DNA of 64,000 bases from Aequorivita sinensis (GTDB lineage Bacteria; Bacteroidota; Bacteroidia; Flavobacteriales; Flavobacteriaceae): assembly GCF_006346335.1 (NCBI RefSeq), contig NZ_VDMC01000001.1:62001-126000 (forward strand). The letters are read 5' to 3'. The position numbers and the translations under genes are program-made. Positions 35,617 through 44,744 of the stretch are shown here, in pieces (within the stretch, counting starts at the first letter, position 1; each line of letters begins with the position of its first letter). The notes under the pieces were generated by a model, which worked only from the letters and a program-made list of their open reading frames with translations, searched no databases and was not told where the DNA came from.

Positions 35617-38600
35617 ATGTATTTAATATTCGATACAGAAACCACTGGCTTACCTAAACGCTTTAATGCTCCAATAAGCGACACCGATAATTGGCCACGT
35701 TGTATACAGATTGCTTGGCAGCTCCACGATGCCATGGGAAATGTAATTGAGCACCAAGATTTTTTGGTGAAACCTGAGGGTTTCAACATTCCATTCGACG
35801 CAGAAAAAATTCACGGAATTTCTACCGAATTAGCGGAAGCCGAAGGTGTAGCTTTAGAGGAAGTAGCTGAGAAATTCAACATTGCACTTTCAAAAACAAA
35901 ATTTGTCGTTGGTCAGAATGTTGGGTTTGATGTAAATATTATGGGAGCGGAATTCTACCGCTTAGGGATTGACACCCCATTGACCACCCTCCCAGTTTTA
36001 GATACTTGTACCGAAACTACAGCTCAACTTTGTCAGATTCCTGGTGGACGTGGTGGAAAGTTTAAACTACCTACATTAACCGAGCTTCACGAGTTTTTAT
36101 TTAACACACCTTTTTCTGAAGCGCACAACGCAACTGCCGATGTGGAGGCAACAACACGTTGCTTTTTCGAATTGGTGCGTCGACAAGTTTTTACAGCTGA
36201 AGAACTTGATGTTCAACCAGATTATTTTGAGAAATTTTCAAAAGAAAACCCTCAAACAATCGAGCTTATAGGATTAAAACATATTAATCTTCAAAAAGCT
36301 TCACAAAAAATTCGGGAGCAAATACAAGCTTTATCAGAAACTGAAGAAATTTCTTCAGAAGAAATAAAAGAAAACATTGCCACTTTAGAAGATGTGCCAT
36401 TTGTGCATCTTCATAACCATTCACAATTTTCAATTCTTCAATCTACTTCTAGCACTCAAGATTTAGTGAATGCCGCAGTAGAAAATAACATGCCTGCAGT
36501 AGCCCTTACAGACACGGGGAATATGATGGGAGCGTTTCATTTTGTGCAATCGGTTAACAATTACAACAAAAACCTAACAGAAGAAAATAAACACAAGGCA
36601 TTAAAAGGAATTGTGGGCTGCGAATTCTTTGTTTGTGAAGATCACTTAAACAAATCGCATAAAGACAATGGCTATCAAATTGTATTGCTTGCAAAAAACA
36701 AAACAGGCTATCACAATTTAGCAAAAATGGCTTCTATAGCCTATACTGAAGGATTTTACTACGTACCGAGAATCGACAAGAAAATTATTGAAAAATACAA
36801 AGAAGACATTATTGTTTTAACGGGAAGTCTTTACGGTGAAGTCCCTGGCAAGATTTTAAATATTGGAGAAGCTCAAGCTGAAGAAGCACTGCTTTGGTGG
36901 AAAGAACAGTTTGGCGACGATCTTTACGTTGAAGTTATGCGTCACGACCAAGAAGATGAAAGACGCGTAAACGATGTTTTGATTGCTATGGCAAGAAGAA
37001 ACAATGTGAAAATTGTAGCCTGCAACAACACCTATTATATTAAAAAAGAAGACGCCAATGCACACGATATTTTATTGTGTGTAAAAGATGGCGAAAAACA
37101 AGCTACTCCAATTGGTAGAGGTCGTGGTTATCGTTACGGTTTACCGAATCAAGAATATTACTTCAAAGATTCTGAAGAAATGAAAGCGCTTTTCAAGGAT
37201 CTTCCTGAAGCAATTTTAAATATCGAGGAAGTAGTTTCAAAAATTGAACCTTTCTCATTACACCGAGATGTACTTCTTCCTAATTTCGGAATTCCTGATG
37301 AATTTTTATCTGCTGAAGATGCTGATGGTGGTAAAAGAGGGGAAAATGCATACCTCCGCCACTTAACCTATTTAGGCGCAAAAAGACGTTATCCAGAATT
37401 ATCTGAGGTAACGCTAGAGGAACTAACAGACAAGGAACTTCCTGAGGATGCCTCAGACCGAATAAAAGAAATTAGACAACGTTTAGATTTCGAACTTGAA
37501 GTTATCGCCAATACAGGCTATCCGGGTTACTTCTTGATTGTTCAAGACTTTATTGCTGAAGCCCGAAAAATGGGGGTTTCGGTTGGTCCAGGCCGTGGTT
37601 CGGCTGCAGGTAGTGCAGTTGCCTATTGTTTAGGAATTACAAATATCTGCCCAATAGAATACGATTTACTTTTTGAGCGCTTCTTGAATCCAGATCGTGT
37701 AAGTATGCCCGATATCGATATTGACTTTGATGATGAAGGCCGAAGCAAGGTTATGGATTACGTAATTAATAAATACGGAAGTAACCAAGTAGCTCAAATT
37801 ATCACCTATGGTACAATGGCGGCAAAATCATCCATCCGCGATACCGCGCGAGTGCTTGATTTACCATTAAATGATGCTGATAGGATTTCAAAACTTATCC
37901 CTAATATGACTAAGCTGAACAAAATTTTCGGCTTAAGTCCTGCAGAGTTAAAAGCTCGCTTTAGAAGTGACGATCTTCCAAAGGTGAATGAACTTTTAAA
38001 CCTTTCCGAAGGAAGTGATTTGGAAGCGCAAACAATAAATCAAGCAAAAATTCTTGAAGGATCTGTTAGAAACACCGGAATTCACGCTTGTGGCGTAATT
38101 ATTACTCCAAGTGATATTACAAACTTCGTCCCCGTTTCCACGGCAAAAGACAGTGATTTATACGTTACCCAATTTGACAACTCCGTAGTAGAAAGCGCTG
38201 GATTGTTGAAGATGGACTTCTTAGGATTAAAAACACTTACCCTTATAAAAGACACCGTAAAGATTGTCAAGCATAGGCACAATATAGATTTAGACCCTGA
38301 TAGTTTTCCTCTCGACGACGAAAAAACCTACGAACTTTTCCAAAGAGGTGAAACCGTAGGGATATTCCAGTATGAATCTGCAGGGATGCAGAAATATATG
38401 AAGGAATTAAAGCCTACAGTTTTTGCAGATTTAATTGCAATGAACGCTTTGTATCGTCCAGGACCTATGGACTACATTCCTAGCTTCATTAAAAGAAAAC
38501 ACGGGGAAGAGGAAATTGAATACGATCTACCTGCAATGGAGGAGTATTTAAAGGAAACTTACGGAATTACTGTTTACCAAGAGCAGGTGATGTTGCTGTC

Positions 38601-40026
38601 CCAAAAACTTGCTGGCTTTACAAAAGGTGAAGCCGACGTTTTACGTAAAGCGATGGGTAAAAAGCAGAAAGCAGTACTAGACAAAATGAAGCCGCAGTTT
38701 ATTGCACAAGCTTCTGAAAAAGGTCACGATGCAGAGAAACTTGAAAAAATCTGGAAAGACTGGGAGGCCTTTGCGAGTTATGCGTTTAACAAATCGCACT
38801 CTACTTGCTATGCTTGGATTGCTTACCAAACGGCATACTTAAAAGCCCACTACCCTGCTGAATATATGGCTGCCGTGCTTTCAAACAATATGAACGACAT
38901 AAAGCAAGTCACCTTCTTTATGGACGAATGCAAGCGAATGGGCATGAAAGTATTGGGGCCAGATGTAAACGAATCTTTTCACAAATTTACGGTAAACGAT
39001 CAAGGCGCTATCCGTTTTGGGATGGGTGCCATTAAAGGTGTTGGGGGAAGTGCAGTAGCTACAATTGTAGAAAACAGGAAAGACGGTAAATACAAATCTG
39101 TTTTCGACTTGGCGAAGCGCATAGATCTTCGCGCTGCAAATAAAAAAGCTTTTGAAAACTTAGCCCTAGCGGGTGGTTTTGACAGTTTTGATACACATCG
39201 AGCTCAATATTTACACGATTCGGGTGACGGAACAATGTTTATTGAGAAAGTATTGCGATATGCCGCTAAATACCAAGAAACACAGAACTCATCGCAAGTA
39301 AGCTTGTTTGGAGATGCAAGTGAAGTTCAAATTCCAGAGCCCGAAGTACCACCATGTGAAGAATGGGGTACTATGAAAAAATTAAAACAAGAACGCGAAG
39401 TGGTAGGGGTATACATTTCTGGTCATCCATTAGACGATTTCAAAATAGAAATGAACAGTTTTACCAATTGCAAGGTATCGGATTTCAATAATCTCGACAA
39501 TTTCTTAAATAAAGAAATGACTTTTGGCGGTGTGGTTAGCGATGTGCAACACAGAGAATCTAAGGCCGGGAAAGGATGGGCTATTTTTACTGTTGAAGAT
39601 TATGACGACAGTTACGAATTCAAGATTTTTGGAGAAGATTACTTAAAGTGGCGTCACTTTTTGGTTCCCAATAGCTTTATTTATGGACGCGTTTTTGTAA
39701 AAGAAGGTTGGACCAACCGCGAAACAGGCAAAAAAGGAGAGCCTCGTCTTCAGTACAATAGTTTTCAACTGTTACACGATATAATGGAAACACAAGGTAA
39801 AAAACTAACCCTTACCCTTCCATTAACCGATGTTAAAGATGGCCGCATTGATAAACTTAAAGATTTAGTAAAAACCCATAAGGGCGAGAAGCAGTTGTAT
39901 TTTGTGGTTTTTGAAAAAGACGAGAAGATTCTTCTTGAAATGCCAAGTAGAACACATAAAATCAACATCTCTAAAGAGTTGTTAGACGAACTTGACAGAG
40001 AGCAAGTTCATTATAAGCTCAATTAG
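35617..40026 (+). CDS. dnaE: DNA polymerase III alpha subunit with fused DEDDh exonuclease
   Basis: A 1469-residue replicative polymerase. Residues about 1-190 form a DnaQ-like 3'-5' exonuclease with D6, E8, D105, H170 and D175. A PHP domain starts near residue 265 (FVHLHNHSQFSI); its LTDTGN lacks a metal-binding His, so proofreading probably rests with the N-terminal domain. The polymerase core has PDIDIDFDD (D699, D701), YQEQVM and AYAFNKSHS, with a helix-hairpin-helix and an OB-fold (EMTFGGVVSDVQHR) near the end. This N-terminal fusion is a Bacteroidetes trait. Confidence 0.95.
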   Translation: MYLIFDTETTGLPKRFNAPISDTDNWPRCIQIAWQLHDAMGNVIEHQDFLVKPEGFNIPFDAEKIHGISTELAEAEGVALEEVAEKFNIALSKTKFVVGQNVGFDVNIMGAEFYRLGIDTPLTTLPVLDTCTETTAQLCQIPGGRGGKFKLPTLTELHEFLFNTPFSEAHNATADVEATTRCFFELVRRQVFTAEELDVQPDYFEKFSKENPQTIELIGLKHINLQKASQKIREQIQALSETEEISSEEIKENIATLEDVPFVHLHNHSQFSILQSTSSTQDLVNAAVENNMPAVALTDTGNMMGAFHFVQSVNNYNKNLTEENKHKALKGIVGCEFFVCEDHLNKSHKDNGYQIVLLAKNKTGYHNLAKMASIAYTEGFYYVPRIDKKIIEKYKEDIIVLTGSLYGEVPGKILNIGEAQAEEALLWWKEQFGDDLYVEVMRHDQEDERRVNDVLIAMARRNNVKIVACNNTYYIKKEDANAHDILLCVKDGEKQATPIGRGRGYRYGLPNQEYYFKDSEEMKALFKDLPEAILNIEEVVSKIEPFSLHRDVLLPNFGIPDEFLSAEDADGGKRGENAYLRHLTYLGAKRRYPELSEVTLEELTDKELPEDASDRIKEIRQRLDFELEVIANTGYPGYFLIVQDFIAEARKMGVSVGPGRGSAAGSAVAYCLGITNICPIEYDLLFERFLNPDRVSMPDIDIDFDDEGRSKVMDYVINKYGSNQVAQIITYGTMAAKSSIRDTARVLDLPLNDADRISKLIPNMTKLNKIFGLSPAELKARFRSDDLPKVNELLNLSEGSDLEAQTINQAKILEGSVRNTGIHACGVIITPSDITNFVPVSTAKDSDLYVTQFDNSVVESAGLLKMDFLGLKTLTLIKDTVKIVKHRHNIDLDPDSFPLDDEKTYELFQRGETVGIFQYESAGMQKYMKELKPTVFADLIAMNALYRPGPMDYIPSFIKRKHGEEEIEYDLPAMEEYLKETYGITVYQEQVMLLSQKLAGFTKGEADVLRKAMGKKQKAVLDKMKPQFIAQASEKGHDAEKLEKIWKDWEAFASYAFNKSHSTCYAWIAYQTAYLKAHYPAEYMAAVLSNNMNDIKQVTFFMDECKRMGMKVLGPDVNESFHKFTVNDQGAIRFGMGAIKGVGGSAVATIVENRKDGKYKSVFDLAKRIDLRAANKKAFENLALAGGFDSFDTHRAQYLHDSGDGTMFIEKVLRYAAKYQETQNSSQVSLFGDASEVQIPEPEVPPCEEWGTMKKLKQEREVVGVYISGHPLDDFKIEMNSFTNCKVSDFNNLDNFLNKEMTFGGVVSDVQHRESKAGKGWAIFTVEDYDDSYEFKIFGEDYLKWRHFLVPNSFIYGRVFVKEGWTNRETGKKGEPRLQYNSFQLLHDIMETQGKKLTLTLPLTDVKDGRIDKLKDLVKTHKGEKQLYFVVFEKDEKILLEMPSRTHKINISKELLDELDREQVHYKLN

Positions 40027-40123
40027 AAGAAGAATCTGTTAGGTTTTTCGTAGGCTGACGTCTGAGTACAAAACAACAATAGAAATAAACAATACTTGCA
40101 TTTCCTAAACATATATTAAGAAG

Positions 40124-40154
40124 TGTTTTATAGCGAAAAAAATAACTATTTTTG
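40124..40154 (+). promoter_or_regulatory. Promoter of trxA
   Basis: TATTTTTG at 40147-40154 fits TAnnTTTG, 22 bp before the ATG. Around 40124-40129 TGTTTT stands at the -33 distance, an imperfect upstream box. Confidence 0.55.
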
Positions 40155-40176
40155 AAATTCATTAAAAATTAAGATT

Positions 40177-40494
40177 ATGGCATTAGAAATAACAGACGCA
40201 ACATTCGAAGAAACAGTTTTAAAAAGCGATAAGCCTGTATTGGTTGACTTTTGGGCAGCCTGGTGTGGACCTTGCCGAATGGTAGGACCAATCATTGAGG
40301 AAATAAGCAAAGAATATGACGGGAAAGCTGTTGTAGGAAAAGTTGACGTAGATGCAAACCAAGAGTTTGCTGCAAAATACGGTGTAAGAAACATCCCAAC
40401 TGTTTTGGTATTCCAAAATGGTGAAGTAGTAGGACGTCAAGTAGGCGTTGCTCCTAAAAATGTTTATGCAGAAGCGATTGATTCACTTTTGTAA
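40177..40494 (+). CDS. trxA: Thioredoxin
   Basis: A 105-residue canonical thioredoxin with active site WCGPC (C30, C33), the buried Asp in LVDFWAAW, the cis-proline loop RNIPTVLVF and no signal peptide, so cytoplasmic. It is monocistronic, with its own promoter-like box and a terminator immediately after. Confidence 0.96.
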   Translation: MALEITDATFEETVLKSDKPVLVDFWAAWCGPCRMVGPIIEEISKEYDGKAVVGKVDVDANQEFAAKYGVRNIPTVLVFQNGEVVGRQVGVAPKNVYAEAIDSLL

Positions 40495-40518
40495 TCATTA
40501 AGCAAAAAAATAAATCAC

Positions 40519-40551
40519 TAAAAGGCTTGGCATATCGCTAAGCCTTTTTTT
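40519..40551 (+). terminator. Intrinsic terminator of trxA
   Basis: Stem AAAAGGCTT / AAGCCTTTT with loop GGCATATCGCT, followed by a seven-base T-run. Lies 25 bp after the trxA stop. Confidence 0.88.
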
Positions 40552-40570
40552 ATATTAGTAGAATGTCTGG

Positions 40571-40633
40571 TCGAGCGCAGTCGAGACCTCATTAAAAAAT
40601 AACAAGTATCAAAAACCTCTCGACTGCGCTCGA
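40571..40633. repeat. Inverted pair of a dispersed 16-bp repeat
   Basis: Left arm TCGAGCGCAGTCGAGA (40571-40586) and its exact reverse complement TCTCGACTGCGCTCGA (40618-40633) with a 31-bp spacer. A near-identical single arm sits at 18697-18712. Each arm is itself nearly self-complementary (CGAxTGCGxTCG). It sits 19 bp upstream of the clpP ATG, so it may lie in the clpP leader. Confidence 0.75.
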
Positions 40634-40651
40634 GGGGACAGAGCAATAAAT

Positions 40652-41197
40652 ATGAAAAAAACAGATAAAGTACAGGATAAAATTGAAAACAAACTATTGG
40701 AGGAACGCAAAGTATTCCTTTGGGGAATGGTGGACGACAAAAGTGCCAAACACGTTGTAGATAGGTTATTGTACTTAGACGCCTTAAACCACGACGAAAT
40801 TAAGTTTTATATCAATAGCCCAGGAGGCTATGTAACTTCAGGTTTTTCTATCTATGATATGCTGAAGGAAATTAAAAGCCCCGTTTCAACAATTTGTACA
40901 GGATTAGCAGCTTCAATGGGTAGTATTTTACTATCTGCAGGTGAAAAAGGCAAGCGATTTATTCAGCCACACGCTAGAGTTATGATTCACCAGCCCAGCG
41001 GTGGAGCTCGTGGAGTTGCAAGCGATATTGAAATTACTGCTCAAGAAATTTTAAAAACAAAAGAAATAAGCGCTAGAATTCTAGCAGATAATTGCGGACA
41101 AGATTTTGAAAAAGTAATGAAAGACTTCAACCGTGATCATTGGATGGACGCTGAAGAATCAGTAGCTTACGGGATAGTAGATGGAATTTTAAAATAA
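40652..41197 (+). CDS. clpP: ClpP-family ATP-dependent protease subunit
   Basis: A 181-residue serine protease subunit with Ser in GLAASMGS (S88), His in MIHQPSGG (H113) and Asp in FNRDHWMDAEE (D162), so the triad is complete. There is no clpX next to it; flavobacteria commonly carry two clpP genes, and this appears to be the isolated copy. The short N-terminus (MKKTDKVQDKIENKLLEER) lacks the usual clpX-linked propeptide. Confidence 0.92.
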   Translation: MKKTDKVQDKIENKLLEERKVFLWGMVDDKSAKHVVDRLLYLDALNHDEIKFYINSPGGYVTSGFSIYDMLKEIKSPVSTICTGLAASMGSILLSAGEKGKRFIQPHARVMIHQPSGGARGVASDIEITAQEILKTKEISARILADNCGQDFEKVMKDFNRDHWMDAEESVAYGIVDGILK

Positions 41198-41267
41198 TTC
41201 TTTAAATACATTTTCGGTATAAAACTTGAAAATAGATTGAAAATATAAATCATATAAAAAAACAAAC

Positions 41268-41723
41268 ATGAAAAAGACATTATTCGTTTGTGGTATAGCC
41301 ATGATAACATTGGTTGGCTGTAAAAATGAAGAAAAAAAAGAAGTAATTAATGCAGAAACCATTGATGAAGTAGTTTCGGATGTTGTGGACGAGCACAATT
41401 CTCAAAACTCACTAGACTGGTCTGGTGTTTACGAAGGAACGCTTCCATGTGCAGACTGCGAGGGTATTAAAACAGTTATTGAACTAAAAGAAGACAATAC
41501 CTACACAATCTCTCAAACCTACCTTAAAGGCCCAGAAAACACCGAAGAATTTAAAAATAACGGTACTTTCTCTTGGGATGAAGCAGGATTAAAAGTAATT
41601 CTAAAAAATGGTGAAGAAACTTCACAATATAAAGTAGGCGAAAACCAAATTACAATGCTTAACGCTAACGGAGAGATGGCAGAAGGTGAATTAGCTGATT
41701 TTTATATTTTGAAGAAAAAATAA
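41268..41723 (+). CDS. NlpE N-terminal-type lipoprotein
   Basis: A 151-residue lipoprotein with lipobox LVGC (Cys18). After an acidic linker, GVYEGTLPCADCEGIKTVI contains the CxxC of the NlpE N-terminal domain. In enteric bacteria NlpE is a surface-contact and copper-stress sensor for Cpx; this protein has only the N-terminal domain, as is common in Bacteroidetes. It stands alone after clpP. Confidence 0.8.
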   Translation: MKKTLFVCGIAMITLVGCKNEEKKEVINAETIDEVVSDVVDEHNSQNSLDWSGVYEGTLPCADCEGIKTVIELKEDNTYTISQTYLKGPENTEEFKNNGTFSWDEAGLKVILKNGEETSQYKVGENQITMLNANGEMAEGELADFYILKKK

Positions 41724-41906
41724 AATACAAGCTTTAAAATAAGTCCTTTTTTATAATCTTTATGATACGAGTAAATCTTGTGTCATAAAGATTATTAATT
41801 AATAGCTATTACTAAGTAATTACAAAATCACCTATTATTATAAAACTGTTTTTACGCGCAGATTCAGTAAATTAAATACCTATTCAACTTTGCTCTGATT
41901 GACAAT

Positions 41907-42836
41907 ATGGATATAGAAAAAGAAATAAATGAGATTGTAGGTTTTAAAAACCTCGAGCTACTTGCAAAACAAGTGGTAGAAGGCTTTATTTCTGGACTTC
42001 ATAAAAGTCCGTTTCACGGATTTTCCGCAGAATTTGCAGAGCATAAAATTTACAATAATGGCGAAAGCACCAAGCATATAGATTGGAAGTTATTTGCCAA
42101 AACGGATAAACTCTATACTAAGCGCTACGAGGAGGAAACAAATTTGCGATGTCACTTAATTGTAGACAACAGCAGCTCAATGCACTACCCAAAACTCAAG
42201 CAGTTTAACATCAACTCATTAAACAAAATTGCATTTTCTGTTTTAGCTTCAGCAGCAATTATGAATTTAATGAAACGCCAACGTGATGCCGTTGGGTTAA
42301 GTATTTATAGTGATGAATACGAATTTTACGCATCGGAAAAAGGAAGCGAGCGCCATCATCAAATGTTGCTTCAAAAGCTAAATGAAGCCTTGCTTTCACC
42401 TAAAGAGAAAGCACAGACCAAAACCTATGAGCATCTGCATTTAATTGCTGAAAAGCTCAAGAGACGTTCTTTAGTGTTTCTATTTACCGATATGTTTCAA
42501 AATGACACTGAAGAAGAAAAACTATTTGAAGCACTTCAACATTTAAAATACAACAAACACGAAGTAATTTTATTCCATACTTTCGATAAGAAGCGGGAAG
42601 TAAATTTCGATTTTTCCAATCGCCCTAAACGTTTTGTAGATGTTGAGACTAGCGAATATGTAAACCTTTACGCCGAAAACATAAAAGAGCAATACGAAGA
42701 AGCTGTTCAAAATTATTTTAAAGAACTAGAATTGCGTTGTGCACAATACCGTATAAAGTACGTTTTAGCAGATACCAACGAGAGCTTTAATAAGATTTTG
42801 ACCACTTATTTGGTAGAACGGCAGAAGTTTGGATAA
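41907..42836 (+). CDS. DUF58 domain protein (MoxR-associated, vWA-like)
   Basis: A 309-residue cytoplasmic protein. GESTKHIDWKLFAKTDKLY and the vWA-like metal-site HLIVDNSSSMHYP with later VFLFTDMFQ are the DUF58 signature. Such proteins usually sit beside moxR AAA ATPases and peptidase or vWA genes; here there is no moxR neighbour. The gene is the last one before the tRNA-Asp and the dnd island. Confidence 0.85.
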   Translation: MDIEKEINEIVGFKNLELLAKQVVEGFISGLHKSPFHGFSAEFAEHKIYNNGESTKHIDWKLFAKTDKLYTKRYEEETNLRCHLIVDNSSSMHYPKLKQFNINSLNKIAFSVLASAAIMNLMKRQRDAVGLSIYSDEYEFYASEKGSERHHQMLLQKLNEALLSPKEKAQTKTYEHLHLIAEKLKRRSLVFLFTDMFQNDTEEEKLFEALQHLKYNKHEVILFHTFDKKREVNFDFSNRPKRFVDVETSEYVNLYAENIKEQYEEAVQNYFKELELRCAQYRIKYVLADTNESFNKILTTYLVERQKFG

Positions 42837-42958
42837 TAAAGTATCGTCTACTATCGGTAGCAGTATGGTTTTTGTGAAATTTATACCGTTTGATACTCAC
42901 TGAAAACTAGCGAATTGCAATTAAAAGAAATATTTTTTTAATTTTTTTCAAAAAATAG

Positions 42959-42989
42959 TTTGTGAAAACGAATTGGAGTAGTATATTTG
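42959..42989 (+). promoter_or_regulatory. Promoter of tRNA-Asp
   Basis: TTTG ending at 42962, a 19-bp spacer and TATATTTG (42982-42989): an exact Bacteroidetes -33/-7 pair. The 100-bp leader contains a small hairpin CCTAAC-TGTT-GTTAGG (43051-43066) and the rest of the 42837-43094 gap is AT-rich and empty. Confidence 0.85.
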
Positions 42990-43094
42990 CCACCGCTTAA
43001 TACAGCAAGGAACAAGTTCCAAAATGTATTGGTAACAATTTTTCACAATGCCTAACTGTTGTTAGGGTCTCCCGAAAGGAAGATTGAAAAAATT

Positions 43095-43168
43095 GGTCTG
43101 GTAGTTCAGTTGGTTAGAATACCTGCCTGTCACGCAGGGGGTCGCGAGTTCGAGTCTCGTCCAGACCG
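43095..43168 (+). tRNA. tRNA-Asp (anticodon GTC)
   Basis: Complete cloverleaf of 74 nt: acceptor GGTCTGG / CCAGACC with discriminator G, anticodon stem CCTGC / GCAGG and loop CTGTCAC giving anticodon GTC, T-loop TTCGAGT. The terminal CCA is not encoded. It marks the left edge of the dnd region; tRNA genes are frequent integration sites, but no copy of its 3' end was found downstream. Confidence 0.95.
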
Positions 43169-43229
43169 CAACAAGAAGTTGTGTTGAGTCACTTTAAGGT
43201 GGCTTGTGGTTTAGAAATAGACCGATGAG

Positions 43230-43259
43230 AAGCTTTTCCACACGGAGAGGCTTTTTTTG
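43230..43259 (+). terminator. Terminator after tRNA-Asp
   Basis: Imperfect stem AAGCTTTTCC / GGAGAGGCTT with loop ACAC, followed by a run of T. It ends the tRNA transcript before the dnd promoter region. Confidence 0.65.
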
Positions 43260-43323
43260 TTTTAGGATAATTCTTAAATTACTTCAATCCTAAAAAATCT
43301 TTAAATATCTTCTAATAATATAC

Positions 43324-43349
43324 CTTGTAGACAACAAGTAATTTGTCTA
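43324..43349 (+). promoter_or_regulatory. Candidate operator upstream of dndC
   Basis: Two interleaved inverted repeats: CTTGT-AGACA-ACAAG (43324-43338) and TAGACAA-N8-TTGTCTA (43328-43334 and 43343-43349). They end 27 bp before the dndC start. DndB proteins repress dnd operons in other bacteria by binding inverted repeats, so a DGQHR protein encoded at 47645 could act here. No clear -7 box was found. Confidence 0.45.
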
Positions 43350-43376
43350 ATTTTAAGATAAAATAAATTAACGGTT

Positions 43377-44744
43377 GTGAAAATAAGAAGTAAAAAAGTT
43401 GAGGGCATAATTTCTGAAATTATTGAACAATATACTTATGCAGATACATCGGAAAGACCTTGGATTATAGGATTTAGTGGTGGAAAAGATTCTACAGTTT
43501 TATTAACATTAGTATGGATTGCTTTAAGACGAATTAGGGAAGAGTTTCCGAATCCTTTTCAATTAAAAAGGCCTGTCCATGTTGTTTGTAATGACACTAT
43601 GGTTGAAAACCCTATTATAGCGACTTACGTTGATGAAGTATTAGCAAAAATTCAAGTTGCAGCAAGAGAACAAGATTTACCCATTTTTGTAAAAAAAACT
43701 ACCCCAAAGTTGGATGAATCATTTTGGGTTAATGTTATTGGACGAGGTTATCCAGTTCCCAATAATACTTTCAGATGGTGCACAGACCGATTAAAAATCA
43801 GACCAACTTCAAATTTCCTCCATGAGCAAATCGACGAAAAAGGTGAGGCCATTGTGTTATTAGGTACACGCTACGAGGAAAGTAAAACGCGTGAACGCTC
43901 AATGAAGAAACACGAACAAGAAGGAAGTCGTATTTCAAAACATCCAACAAGCTTAAATACCTATGTTTACTCTCCTATAAAAAAGTTAATGCTTGAAGAG
44001 GTGTGGTATATAATTAATGCTGTTGACTCTCCTTGGGGTTTTGACAACTCTGTTCTTTTCCAAATTTATTCTGATGCAAGTGCTGATGATTACGAATGCC
44101 CAACAGTAGTTACCAATAAAAAACATAGTTCTTGTGGACAAAGTCGTTTTGGTTGCTGGACTTGTACCGTTGTTAAAGAAGATAAATCAATGTCCTCACT
44201 TGTGAAGAATGGTGAAGAGTGGATGTTACCCCTTCTAAAATTCAGAAATGACTTAGTTGAAAATAGAAACATTAGCGAAAATCGTTCTGATACGCGAAGA
44301 AACGGAATGCCAGCTGTTACTGAAGATGGACATAACCAAGGTAATTACAACCATACATACATGATAAGAATGTTAAGGGAATTACTGGAAATCCAAAGAG
44401 AAACTCAAAAAATAAAACCTGAAATAACGCTTATTACGAATCAAGAATTGATTGCAATTCAAGTGATTTGGAATAGAGATGGTTTCTTCGACATTACTGT
44501 TAGTGAAATTTATAGAAAAGTATTTGATAAAGAACTTTCAACAAACAACCTTAAAACATTAAGTCAAACTGAAAGAAGACTTTTAAGTGAAGTTTGTAAA
44601 GACGAACCAAGTCATTATGAGTTGATCGATAATTTAATCGCATTACAAGAATCAAAAACTTTATTGGTTTCGAAATATGGAATCCATAGCGATGTTGAAA
44701 AAAGGATTGAAGATTTTGTAAAAAAGATGGACCATGAGAATTAA
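43377..44744 (+). CDS. dndC: DndC, DNA phosphorothioation PAPS-reductase-like protein
   Basis: A 455-residue protein with the ATP-pyrophosphatase P-loop FSGGKDST (33-40) and four cysteines suited to a [4Fe-4S] cluster: C135 in FRWCTDRLK, and C253, C260, C263 in SSCGQSRFGCWTC (C-x6-C-x2-C). DndC activates the DNA backbone so that sulfur can replace a non-bridging oxygen. It uses a GTG start, the only reasonable one before the conserved N-terminal region. It overlaps dndD by 11 bp and heads the modification operon. dndA is not present locally, so a housekeeping cysteine desulfurase would have to supply sulfur. Confidence 0.93.
   Translation: MKIRSKKVEGIISEIIEQYTYADTSERPWIIGFSGGKDSTVLLTLVWIALRRIREEFPNPFQLKRPVHVVCNDTMVENPIIATYVDEVLAKIQVAAREQDLPIFVKKTTPKLDESFWVNVIGRGYPVPNNTFRWCTDRLKIRPTSNFLHEQIDEKGEAIVLLGTRYEESKTRERSMKKHEQEGSRISKHPTSLNTYVYSPIKKLMLEEVWYIINAVDSPWGFDNSVLFQIYSDASADDYECPTVVTNKKHSSCGQSRFGCWTCTVVKEDKSMSSLVKNGEEWMLPLLKFRNDLVENRNISENRSDTRRNGMPAVTEDGHNQGNYNHTYMIRMLRELLEIQRETQKIKPEITLITNQELIAIQVIWNRDGFFDITVSEIYRKVFDKELSTNNLKTLSQTERRLLSEVCKDEPSHYELIDNLIALQESKTLLVSKYGIHSDVEKRIEDFVKKMDHEN

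Noticed and set aside
42837-43376. CRISPR array or tracr-like RNA near the defence locus
   Set aside because: No regularly spaced repeats are present; the visible elements are a tRNA, its promoter, a hairpin and a terminator.
43377-44744. Phosphoadenylyl-sulfate reductase of sulfate assimilation
   Set aside because: The fold is related, but the C-x6-C-x2-C cluster, length and dndD/dndE neighbours identify DndC, and no cys genes are nearby.
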